Positions 45,933-53,737 of a DNA stretch of 64,000 bases are shown here, in pieces; position 1 is the stretch's first letter; each line of letters starts with the position of its first letter. The translations under genes and the position numbers were made by a program. The DNA comes from JACMLD01 sp044227095 (GTDB lineage Bacteria; Bacteroidota; Bacteroidia; Chitinophagales; Chitinophagaceae), in NCBI GenBank assembly GCA_044227095.1, contig JBGAFV010000001.1:558001-622000 (forward strand), written 5' to 3'. The notes beneath the pieces are model-generated. The model was not told the DNA's origin, searched no databases, and saw only the letters and a list, made by a program, of their open reading frames with translations.

Positions 45933-47114
45933 ATGAACCAACGTGCACTTTTTCTGCAGCATGTTGCACAAACATCTCCCGCACCACTTGCACTAGAAAT
46001 TACTCGTGCAAATGGTTGCTATCTTTTTGATACAGATGGAAAAAAATACCTTGATCTGATTGGCGGCATTAGTGTATGTAATATTGGGCATTGCCACCCG
46101 GCTGTTACAAAAGCTATTAACGAACAGGCAAGCAAATACCTGCACGTGCTGGTATACGGTGAGTTTATACAATCTCCACAAGTACAGTATGCAAAAATGC
46201 TGGCCGATAATTTACCTGCGTCGCTTAATTGCGTGTATTTTACTAATTCTGGTGCAGAAGCTACAGAAGGTGCAATGAAACTTGCCAAACGTGTTACTGG
46301 TCGCTCACAAATTATTGCTTTTAAAAATGCATATCACGGATCTACACAAGGCGCATTAAGTATAATGGGAGACGAATACTGGAGAAATGCTTTCAGGCCA
46401 TTATTACCAGATGTATTGCACCTCGACTACAATAAAACAGGTTCACTTGATTTTATAAGCAATAAAACAGCTTGTGTATTTGTAGAAACCATACAAGCAG
46501 AAAGCGGGGTTATTCCGCCTGATAAAAATTGGATAATTGCACTTAGAAAAAAATGTGATCAACATGGCGTACTGCTTGTATTAGATGAAATACAGGCAGG
46601 CTTTGGCAGAACGGGCACATTATGGGCATTTCAACAATATAATGTAGTGCCAGATATATTATTGCTGGGCAAAGCCTTAGGCGCAGGTATGCCACTAGGT
46701 GCTTTCATTGCAGACAGAACTTTAATGGCCACACTAACTGCTAATCCTGTACTTGGGCATATTACAACTTTTGGAGGGCATCCTGTTAGCTGCGCTGCAG
46801 GCCTTGCAGGATTTAAAGCGCTTATAGATGATGGCTATATTGATGCAATAAAGCAAAAAGAACAACTTTTTAAAAAACTGCTGGTGCATACTTCCATAAA
46901 AAAAATCCATTCTGCCGGATTATGGATGGCGCTTGAATTTGATAGTTTTGAAACCAATAAAAAAGTAATTGACAATTGCCTGGCTAACGGCCTTCTTACA
47001 GACTGGTTTTTATTTGCTCCGCAATGCTTGCGTATTGCACCGCCATTAACTATTTCGGAAGAACAGATTGAAGAAGCGAGTAGAATTATTTTAAATGCAA
47101 TAGCAGGATTGTGA
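45933..47114 (+). CDS. class III PLP-dependent aminotransferase
   Basis: A 393-residue enzyme of the ornithine/acetylornithine aminotransferase type. TNSGAEATEGAMKLAKR and NAYHGSTQGALS bind PLP phosphate, Asp218 (LDEIQAGFGRTG) contacts the pyridine nitrogen, and Lys247 (LGKALGAGMPLGAF) forms the Schiff base. The length equals the fold I norm. Context (a lone gene between unrelated neighbours) does not say which amine it uses. Confidence 0.93.
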   Translation: MNQRALFLQHVAQTSPAPLALEITRANGCYLFDTDGKKYLDLIGGISVCNIGHCHPAVTKAINEQASKYLHVLVYGEFIQSPQVQYAKMLADNLPASLNCVYFTNSGAEATEGAMKLAKRVTGRSQIIAFKNAYHGSTQGALSIMGDEYWRNAFRPLLPDVLHLDYNKTGSLDFISNKTACVFVETIQAESGVIPPDKNWIIALRKKCDQHGVLLVLDEIQAGFGRTGTLWAFQQYNVVPDILLLGKALGAGMPLGAFIADRTLMATLTANPVLGHITTFGGHPVSCAAGLAGFKALIDDGYIDAIKQKEQLFKKLLVHTSIKKIHSAGLWMALEFDSFETNKKVIDNCLANGLLTDWFLFAPQCLRIAPPLTISEEQIEEASRIILNAIAGL

Positions 47115-47211
47115 AATATTGAAATTTTGTGATTTCGGAATTTTGAGATTTTGAGATTCCTTTTGAGGCTAAGACCTAAGTAAATCTCAAAATCAATCAA
47201 TCACAAAATCA
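47115..47211. repeat. long imperfect intergenic dyad (GATTTTG words)
   Basis: Left words ATTTTGTGATTT and AATTTTGAGATT (47121-47150) pair with right words AATCTCAAAATC and AATCACAAAATC (47182-47211). GATTTTGAGATT / AATCTCAAAATC is a perfect 12-bp pair. CGGAATTTTGAGATTTTGA is shared exactly with the element upstream of nadE. It lies between convergent genes. Confidence 0.8.
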
Positions 47212-47223
47212 GAAATACGCTTC

Positions 47224-47787
47224 TTATACCGACATAATTTCTTTTTCCTTTGATGCAAGGGTTTTTTCAATAGCAGTGATGTATTTATCTGTTGTATTCT
47301 GAATATCTTTTTCTGCATCTTTTCCAGCGTCTTCACTTAAACCGTCTTTTTGCAGTTTTTTTATGCTTTCAATGGCATCGCGGCGTATGCTGCGTACTGC
47401 AACTTTAGACTGTTCTCCTTCTCCATTAGCTCTTTTTACCAGTTCCTTTCTTCTTTCTTCAGTAAGGGGCGGAAGAAACAAACGGATATTCATTCCATCA
47501 TTTTGGGGTGTAATACCAATGTTGGAAGCCATAATGGCTTTTTCTATTGGTTGCAGCATATTTTTTTCCCAGGGCTGAATGGAGAGTGTTCTTGCATCCA
47601 ATACAGAAACATTTCCTATCTGATTTATAGGCGTGGGATTGCCGTAGTAATCCACCACCAATCCATCCAATATATTTGGGTTGGCTTTTCCAGCCCTTAC
47701 TTTTACCAGTTCCGTTTCGAGGTGAGTAAGCGCTTTTTTCATGGATTCCTCGATGCCATTCAGGATTTTATCCAGGTTCTCTTGCAT
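47224..47787 (-). CDS. frr: ribosome recycling factor
   Basis: A 187-residue tRNA-mimicking factor that, with EF-G, splits post-termination ribosomes. Core signatures are present: LVKVRAGKANPNIL, NVSVLDARTLSIQPWEK, IRLFLPPLTEERRKELVKR and the C-terminal KISTKDIS-like helix EKDIQNTTDKYI. The gene stands apart from pyrH, its usual partner. Confidence 0.97.
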   Translation of the reverse strand: MQENLDKILNGIEESMKKALTHLETELVKVRAGKANPNILDGLVVDYYGNPTPINQIGNVSVLDARTLSIQPWEKNMLQPIEKAIMASNIGITPQNDGMNIRLFLPPLTEERRKELVKRANGEGEQSKVAVRSIRRDAIESIKKLQKDGLSEDAGKDAEKDIQNTTDKYITAIEKTLASKEKEIMSV

Positions 47788-47810
47788 AATTGTATAAAGT
47801 TAAGCGGTTG

Positions 47811-47818
47811 CAAATCTA
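47811..47818 (-). promoter_or_regulatory. -7 box upstream of frr
   Basis: TAGATTTG on the minus strand, 23 nt before the frr ATG, matches TAnnTTTG; a -33 TTG lies 25 nt further upstream, slightly beyond the usual spacing. Confidence 0.5.
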
Positions 47819-47965
47819 ACAAACCTTAGCTGAAAACAGGAATCAATATACTGTAAATAGTTTGTTATAGCCTGTAAGCCTTATCAGAGGCATAAAATCA
47901 ATCTACGTTCTGCAAAAAAAGGAAATTTTTAGTGCCAATGGGAAAGCTGCTAAAACAGTCTAGTA

Positions 47966-49087
47966 TTATTTCTGCTCGTAAACAGCATCTTTTGTAATGG
48001 ATACTATTTTGGAAGAACCTTTCATGTTGCTAACTGGTTTTGCAACAACCAATCTATTTCTCTTGCGACTGTAATACAATAGCCCGATGACAGAGAAAAA
48101 GATAGCGAAAATTCCAAGTATTAACCATGTACAGCCAATAAAGCGTAGCATGTAAACAATATAGATAGCGGCAAGGTTAACGCAAACAATTGTTATAGTA
48201 ATGGTTTTGTGCGACCAGCCCCTGTCGAGCAAAATATGATGGATATGATTTCTATCGGGGCTAAATGGTGAACGACGGTGGCCAATGCGTATTCCAAAAA
48301 CGCGAAGAGTGTCCAGCAGTGGTATCATTAAAATAGAAAAGCCAACTGCAGGTGCAGCCATTATAGGCACTTTATTATCGGGAAGATTTGCTACATTAAT
48401 AAACTTTATAACCAGGATTGCATTTATTACTCCTAATAATAACGAACCGGTATCGCCCATAAATATTTTTGCAGGCTGAAAATTAAAAATCAGAAATGCT
48501 ATAAGGCTTCCTGCTGTTGCAAAAGATAAAATTGCATAAGGCAACAAACCGGCTGCATAAAAATATGCTCCAAAAATAATAGCAGCCATTAAAGCAAGGC
48601 TACTTGCAAGGCCATCAACACCATCAATAAGATTAAATGAATTGATAATTACAATAACAGTAAGATAGGTAAATACAAGGCTTGCCATTGGTGGCAATTG
48701 CTCATATCCCAAAAAGCCATGCATACTTTGTATTTGCACGTTTCCCTTATATATTATTAGGAAAGCAGCGCCTACCTGGCCTATAAATTTTTTAATTGGT
48801 GTAATATCAAGTATATCGTCTTTAAGGCCAAGAAAAAATATTACAAAGAATGCTGCAAAAAAATATTGAAACTCTGCAGCCTGGCTAAAATTAATAATGG
48901 TAAGTGATGCAATTACAAAGCCGGAGTAAATACCCAGTCCACCTAATGAAGGAATTGGTGTGTCATGAATTTTGCGGGCATCAGGAACATCGTATAGCTT
49001 TTTGATATTGGCAACAAAAATAATAACGGGTATTGATAAATACGTAACGGTAAACGCTATCGATAATGAAAGTATAATATCAAACAT
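47966..49087 (-). CDS. WecA/MraY-family undecaprenyl-phosphate sugar-1-phosphate transferase
   Basis: A 373-residue membrane enzyme with about ten spans. NSFNLIDGVDGLA (aspartates for Mg2+), FMGDTGSLLLG and the cytoplasmic RRSPFSPDRNHIHH loop (HIHH motif) match the WecA/TagO group, which load a GlcNAc-type sugar phosphate onto undecaprenyl phosphate for surface polysaccharide. It is longer than MraY at the C-terminus. The substrate is inferred. Confidence 0.93.
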   Translation of the reverse strand: MFDIILSLSIAFTVTYLSIPVIIFVANIKKLYDVPDARKIHDTPIPSLGGLGIYSGFVIASLTIINFSQAAEFQYFFAAFFVIFFLGLKDDILDITPIKKFIGQVGAAFLIIYKGNVQIQSMHGFLGYEQLPPMASLVFTYLTVIVIINSFNLIDGVDGLASSLALMAAIIFGAYFYAAGLLPYAILSFATAGSLIAFLIFNFQPAKIFMGDTGSLLLGVINAILVIKFINVANLPDNKVPIMAAPAVGFSILMIPLLDTLRVFGIRIGHRRSPFSPDRNHIHHILLDRGWSHKTITITIVCVNLAAIYIVYMLRFIGCTWLILGIFAIFFSVIGLLYYSRKRNRLVVAKPVSNMKGSSKIVSITKDAVYEQK

Positions 49088-49314
49088 TAAAAATGATTAG
49101 GCGTTTGTAAATAAGACTATTACCAGATCTCCAACCACATTTTAATTTTCTGTTCCGGCGTGCAAGATACCGCATCTTTTTGAAATACAACGGTTCAACG
49201 TTGTGCCATTTAGAGAAATAAAAAAGACGAATTCTGCCACATAAAAGTTTGCCCCGCCCTGATTTTCTTTTAAAAATTCATTTAGCTTTGCCGCCACCAG
49301 AAAACATTTATTTT

Positions 49315-50151
49315 ATGGCCGAACTCAAAGACATAGCTACCCAAATACGCAGGGATATTGTTCGCATGGTACATGGTGCAGCAAGTGGTCACCCAGGTGG
49401 CTCTTTAGGTTGTGCAGATTACTTTACTGCTTTGTATTTTAAAGTATTAAAGCATAACCCCGATTTTAATATGAATGCTACCAATGAAGATGTTTTCTTC
49501 TTGTCAAACGGTCATATTTCCCCGGTTTTCTATTCAACGCTTGCCCGTTCCGGATATTTTGATGTTAAAGAACTAGCCACGTTTCGTAAATTAAATAGTC
49601 GTTTACAGGGGCATCCGGCTACACATGAACATTTACCCGGCATAAGGGTGGCTTCGGGTTCGCTCGGCCAGGGCATGAGCGTTGCTATTGGCGCAGCAAT
49701 TACAAAAAAGCTCAATAAAGAGAAAAATGTGGTTTTCTCACTCCATGGAGACGGAGAACTGGATGAAGGTCAGAACTGGGAAGCCATTATGTTTGCCGCC
49801 CACCATAAGATAGATAACCTTATTTCTACTATTGACTGGAACGGACAGCAAATAGACGGCACCACTACCAATGTAATGAACCTTGGTAACCTCGATATAA
49901 AATTTGCTGCCTTTGGCTGGGAAGTTATTCACCTGGAAAACGGCAATGATATAAACGCTGTACTGGAAGCACTTGAAAAAGCAAAAACATTTGTTGGCAA
50001 AGGCAAGCCCATCGTTATTTTAATGAAAACGGTTATGGGCAGTGGCGTAGATTTTATGGAAGGCCACCACGAATGGCACGGCGTAGCACCAAATGATGAA
50101 CAGCTGGCAAAAGCATTAGCGCAATTGCCCGAAACTTTGGGCGATTATTAA
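49315..50151 (+). CDS. transketolase, N-terminal (ThDP-binding) subunit
   Basis: A 278-residue protein corresponding to the first half of transketolase. His26 (SGHPGGSLG), His67 (SNGHISP) and the ThDP motif GDGELDEGQ (145-153) with NWEA are present. The pyrimidine and C-terminal domains are missing, as in split transketolases, where the other half is a separate gene normally next door. Here the next gene is a minus-strand permease. The ATG at 49315 is chosen over 49249, which would add residues not in the family. Confidence 0.94.
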   Translation: MAELKDIATQIRRDIVRMVHGAASGHPGGSLGCADYFTALYFKVLKHNPDFNMNATNEDVFFLSNGHISPVFYSTLARSGYFDVKELATFRKLNSRLQGHPATHEHLPGIRVASGSLGQGMSVAIGAAITKKLNKEKNVVFSLHGDGELDEGQNWEAIMFAAHHKIDNLISTIDWNGQQIDGTTTNVMNLGNLDIKFAAFGWEVIHLENGNDINAVLEALEKAKTFVGKGKPIVILMKTVMGSGVDFMEGHHEWHGVAPNDEQLAKALAQLPETLGDY

Positions 50152-50178
50152 TCTGCAATAAAACTTATCAATTATAAG

Positions 50179-50205
50179 CCCTGCACTAAAATGCAGGGTT
50201 TTTAT
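50179..50205 (+). terminator. intrinsic terminator of the transketolase subunit gene
   Basis: A perfect 7-bp stem (CCCTGCA with TGCAGGG) around CTAAAA followed by TTTTTATTTTG, 28 nt past the stop. Confidence 0.9.
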
Positions 50206-50363
50206 TTTGTTATCAGCAGTAGAACTTTACTGAGCTTTACTTGCGTCGCACACTTCATCTTTATATCATTGGTCAACTTATCGCAAAAACAATAAAAGAG
50301 TAATGAAGCATCATCAACATTGCAGAAATCAAACATCATCACATCAGATATCAGACATTAATA

Positions 50364-51590
50364 TCACGACTTAAGCGCAATGGGCTGCATAGCAGCTTTA
50401 CGAGAAGGAAACCACGATGCCAGCAAAGAGATAAGAACAACTGTAACAAAAACCAGCATCACATCAGAAAGAAGAAATTTTACGGGATAGTGATCTATTA
50501 AAAAAGTACTCCCCTGCAATTTTATCAGTTTAAATTTTACCTGCAGCCAGCCAATAATAAATGCCAGTATTACGCCTCCTATGCCTCCAATACCAGCTAG
50601 CAACATTCCTTCACTTAAAAATATTTTCTGTACCTGGCCATTGCTGCTGCCCATTGCTTTTAAAATTTGTATGTCTTTTTGTTTTTCAAGCACAAGCATA
50701 GTTAATGCGCCAATCATGGTAAAAGCAGCTACTACCAGTATAAATGAAAGCAACACAAAAATGAACCACTTTTCGTTGCGCATAGTACTGTATAAACTTT
50801 GGTTTTGTTCATACATGGTTTGTACAGAATAATTTTTACCAAGCAATTGCGAGAGGCCATTTTTAATTTCTTCTGCCTTTGTTTTATCTGCAATGGTTAT
50901 TTCTACTGCACCATATTCATTTGGTTGCAGGCCAAGCATACGTTTTACAAATGCAAGGTTGGTAATAGCATAATTGTTATCAAAATCCTGCTGTATTGCA
51001 AAAGCACCTGCCGCCGCTATATTGTCTGTACTTAAAGATTGTAGGGGGTCTGCATATTCTATATTGCTCATTCCTCTTTTGGGCAGTGTTACTGTAACTG
51101 GCAAAATGGACCGATCACTTTCAATACCAAGATTTGCTTCTACACCTGCGCCAAGCACTACAGCAGGTTTATCAGAATCGCCCAGCAAAAATTTGCCACG
51201 AATTAATCTGCCTGCTACATTGGTAACTTTTTCATAGTTTTCATCAACACCTTTTATAGAAACAATTGCGGGGTAATCGCCATTTTGCATCAGCGCCTTT
51301 TCTTCCATTGTAAAAGATACAGCGCTAATACCGGGCCATTGGGCAATTTTCTTTTTTTGGTCTTCTGTTAATTGTAAAACTTTTCCGGATGCAGGAGATA
51401 TTTTCAGATCGGTATAAAAATCTGCGTATAATGATTTTACAAGATCTTCAAACCCATTAAAAACGCTTAGCAAAATAATTAATGCTGCTGTACCAACTCC
51501 CATTGCCAGCACACTAATCCACGCAATAATGTTTATTGCATTGGTAGATTTTTTTGCTTTAAAATAACGCCAGGCAAAGAGGAAATTCAT
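50364..51590 (-). CDS. LolC/LolE-type ABC permease
   Basis: A 408-residue FtsX-superfamily permease: one N-terminal span (IIAWISVLAMGVGTAALII), a large periplasmic MacB-like domain (about residues 45-250), then three spans. RNEKWFIFVLLSFILVVAAF and EKQKDIQILKAMG are hallmarks of the LolCDE lipoprotein-export group. No lolD ATPase is in this window. rbfA lies upstream on the same strand, a pairing frequent in Bacteroidota. Confidence 0.93.
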   Translation of the reverse strand: MNFLFAWRYFKAKKSTNAINIIAWISVLAMGVGTAALIILLSVFNGFEDLVKSLYADFYTDLKISPASGKVLQLTEDQKKKIAQWPGISAVSFTMEEKALMQNGDYPAIVSIKGVDENYEKVTNVAGRLIRGKFLLGDSDKPAVVLGAGVEANLGIESDRSILPVTVTLPKRGMSNIEYADPLQSLSTDNIAAAGAFAIQQDFDNNYAITNLAFVKRMLGLQPNEYGAVEITIADKTKAEEIKNGLSQLLGKNYSVQTMYEQNQSLYSTMRNEKWFIFVLLSFILVVAAFTMIGALTMLVLEKQKDIQILKAMGSSNGQVQKIFLSEGMLLAGIGGIGGVILAFIIGWLQVKFKLIKLQGSTFLIDHYPVKFLLSDVMLVFVTVVLISLLASWFPSRKAAMQPIALKS

Positions 51591-51745
51591 TTTTTAGCTG
51601 CTAGTCAAAAGCTACTAGCTACAAGTTTTTAGCTATTGGCTTTAAAAAATACAATTAGGAAAATATATGCTTATGAAATGTCCAATATAAAAAATCAAAT
51701 CGCTTTCAAATGTCTTGTTGCTTGCAGCTTGTAACTTACAGCTAG
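51591..51745. repeat. intergenic word-repeat element (AGCTG/TAGC)
   Basis: The spacer between the permease and rbfA holds iterated words GCTAG, AGCTA and complements CAGCT, TAGC in an imperfect dyad (left end TAGCTGCTAG, right end CAGCTAGCAAC). It shares TTGCAGCTTGTAA and TTGCTTGCAGCT with the 38.5 kb element. Confidence 0.6.
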
Positions 51746-51752
51746 CAACTCC

Positions 51753-52118
51753 CTACTCTCCTTTCTTTTCTTCTTTTATCTTCTTAAACAATTCTTCCAT
51801 CTTAAAAACATTGTCAAGTGTATCATCAGTAAAATACCTGATTTCAGGAATGCGGCGCAACTGATGTTTTACACGTGCCACAATTTCTTTTTTAATTTCC
51901 CATGCACGGTCATCAATTTTTTTCATTGCTGCATCCGTATCCTTCACCTGGAAAAAGCTAAGGTATATTCTTGCTTCAAGCAAATCGGGTGTAATTTTCA
52001 CACTGGAAATAGACACCATGCCGCCATTAATCATACTCAGCCCCAGGCGCTGAAAAATATCAGTCATATATTCGTGTATAAGACCTGCTACCTGCTTTTG
52101 ACGTTTTCCTTCTTCCAT
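51753..52118 (-). CDS. rbfA: ribosome-binding factor A
   Basis: A 121-residue KH-domain protein that binds the 30S subunit for late 16S maturation and cold adaptation. KRQKQVAGLIHEYMTDIFQR opens it, SSVKITPDLLEARIYLSFF and RIPEIRYFTDDTLDNVFKM are conserved. The ATG at 52118 fits the family; the frame has a TTG at 52139 inside the -7 box. The tail is a short basic KKIKEEKKGE. Confidence 0.95.
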   Translation of the reverse strand: MEEGKRQKQVAGLIHEYMTDIFQRLGLSMINGGMVSISSVKITPDLLEARIYLSFFQVKDTDAAMKKIDDRAWEIKKEIVARVKHQLRRIPEIRYFTDDTLDNVFKMEELFKKIKEEKKGE

Positions 52119-52136
52119 ATTATTAACTATAATCTG

Positions 52137-52172
52137 CAAATTTACGGCTTATTTATGGCCTTCTTCAGCAAA
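52137..52172 (-). promoter_or_regulatory. rbfA promoter
   Basis: TTTG (52172-52169), 24 nt, then TAAATTTG (52144-52137) on the minus strand, with the rbfA ATG 18 nt further. Confidence 0.65.
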
Positions 52173-52290
52173 TTCTTAAAGCAGTTTAGTTTTTGTACTT
52201 CCATCATTTTTTGGGTTAACAAGCATTTTTTGCTGGCATTATTTCTGTAAGATTTTATTATAGCAGTTATAAAACATTGCTTTGTGAAGT

Positions 52291-52758
52291 ATGAAAAAAA
52301 TATTAATTGCACTCGATTACAATCCCAGTGCACAGAAAATTGCAGAAACAGGCTACAACCTTGCCAGGTCTATGAATGCAGAAATAGTATTACTGCATGT
52401 ATTGGCAGAACCTGCTTATTATGCTGCTTACGAGTATTCGCCCATTATGGGTTTTAATAACTTTATTGGTCCCGAAGTTTTATCGGCTGCAGATACTATA
52501 AAGGAAATAAAAAATGCGGCTGTTTTATTTCTTGCCAAATCAAAAGAACATCTGGATGATGCGTCTATAGAAATAATGGTACGTGAGGGAGACGCTGCTA
52601 ATACCATTGTTAAAACTGCTACTGATACAAGTGCAGATATCATTGTGCTGGGCACACACAGCCGCAGCGGGCTGAATAAAATATTAATGGGAAGCGTTGC
52701 TGAAAAAGTTATGCGCCACAGCAAAATCCCCCTGTTTGTTATTCCAACAAAAGACTAA
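52291..52758 (+). CDS. universal stress protein (UspA family)
   Basis: A 155-residue single-domain Usp protein. KKILIALDYNPSA starts the fold and the ATP-binding loop GTHSRSGLNKILMGSVAEKV carries the G-x2-G-x9-GS pattern, so ATP binding is expected. It lies alone between rbfA and the convergent DksA-like gene. Confidence 0.93.
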   Translation: MKKILIALDYNPSAQKIAETGYNLARSMNAEIVLLHVLAEPAYYAAYEYSPIMGFNNFIGPEVLSAADTIKEIKNAAVLFLAKSKEHLDDASIEIMVREGDAANTIVKTATDTSADIIVLGTHSRSGLNKILMGSVAEKVMRHSKIPLFVIPTKD

Positions 52759-52783
52759 TCATCCTTTTATTTGGCCAAAAAAA

Positions 52784-52812
52784 AACGAATATGCCCAAAG
52801 AGCATATTCGTT
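52784..52812 (-). terminator. intrinsic terminator of the DksA-like gene
   Basis: A perfect 11-bp stem (AACGAATATGC with GCATATTCGTT) around 7 nt. On the minus strand it is followed by TTTTTTTTTGG; it is 24 nt past the stop at 52836. Confidence 0.9.
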
Positions 52813-52835
52813 AAACACTATAGGATAGTAATTAT

Positions 52836-53732
52836 TTATTTGTTCATCATTTGCTTTGCTTCTATGCTTAGTGTAGCATGGGGCACAGCACGCAGACGAG
52901 CTTTATCTATTAATTTACCAGTTACACGGCAAATGCCATAGGTTTTATTTTCTATACGCATCAATGCTTTTTCCAGGTGGTCTATGAAAGTAATCTGACG
53001 GCTGGCCATTTGGCTCAGCTGCTCACGTTCCATACTCATGCCGCCATCTTCCATTGTCATATAACGGCCGTCATCATTATCACCACCCATTTCATCTTTG
53101 CGGGTAATTAAGCCCTGCAGATAAGTAAGCTCTTTTTTTGCGGCATCTAATTTCTTTGTAATAATTTCTCTGAATTCTAATAATTCTGCGTCGCTATATC
53201 TCATAGTTGGTCCGGAAATTTGTTCTGCTGGTTGATCTAATACAGATTTTGTAAAGTCTGGATGGTATTTACGTACTGTTTTTGTCTTTATCTCAGGTAT
53301 AGCCACTTTAGCCGGTTTATCGCTAACCGGTTGCTTTTTAGGAACTGGTGGTGGCGTGTTTGTAACAGGTTTAAAAGTTGGCTTCGGTGGTACATAAGGC
53401 TTTTGCGGCGCTGTAATTGCTTCTGGTTTCTTTACTTCTGGTTTCTTTACGGGCACAGATTCTGCTTTTGGTTTAATAACAGATTTTATTGTTGGCGCGG
53501 CAACCGGCTTCTTTGCAGCTATGGGCCTGGCTGCTGGTTTTGCCACAGGGGCAGGTTTAGCAGGCACTGGCTTAGGAGCTGGTTTTGCAGCTTTTTTAGG
53601 AGCTGGTACTGGTTTTGGCGCTGGCTTTTTTGCCACCGGCTTTTTTGCCGGGGCTGGCTTCCCCGCCTTGTGCGGAGCAGGTTTAGCAGGGGCTTTCTTT
53701 GCCGGTTTAGCTGCTTTCTTCTTTACTGCCAT
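52836..53732 (-). CDS. DksA/TraR-like protein with long Lys-Pro-Ala tail
   Basis: A 298-residue protein. The first ~150 residues are a low-complexity tail of KPAPAKK-type repeats, resembling bacterial histone H1-like proteins. The C-terminal 130 residues are DksA/TraR-like: a coiled coil (FREIITKKLDAAKKELTYLQ) then YGICRVTGKLIDKARLRAVP, where only Cys268 of the usual four zinc cysteines remains; this degenerate form is common in Bacteroidota. It starts 5 nt after ileS and is probably cotranscribed. Binding RNA polymerase or DNA are both plausible. Confidence 0.92.
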   Translation of the reverse strand: MAVKKKAAKPAKKAPAKPAPHKAGKPAPAKKPVAKKPAPKPVPAPKKAAKPAPKPVPAKPAPVAKPAARPIAAKKPVAAPTIKSVIKPKAESVPVKKPEVKKPEAITAPQKPYVPPKPTFKPVTNTPPPVPKKQPVSDKPAKVAIPEIKTKTVRKYHPDFTKSVLDQPAEQISGPTMRYSDAELLEFREIITKKLDAAKKELTYLQGLITRKDEMGGDNDDGRYMTMEDGGMSMEREQLSQMASRQITFIDHLEKALMRIENKTYGICRVTGKLIDKARLRAVPHATLSIEAKQMMNK

Positions 53733-53737
53733 ACTTG

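Noticed and set aside
52142..52333. 63-residue ORF between rbfA and the stress-protein gene
   Set aside because: It overlaps the rbfA promoter and the start of the stress-protein gene and has no recognisable features.
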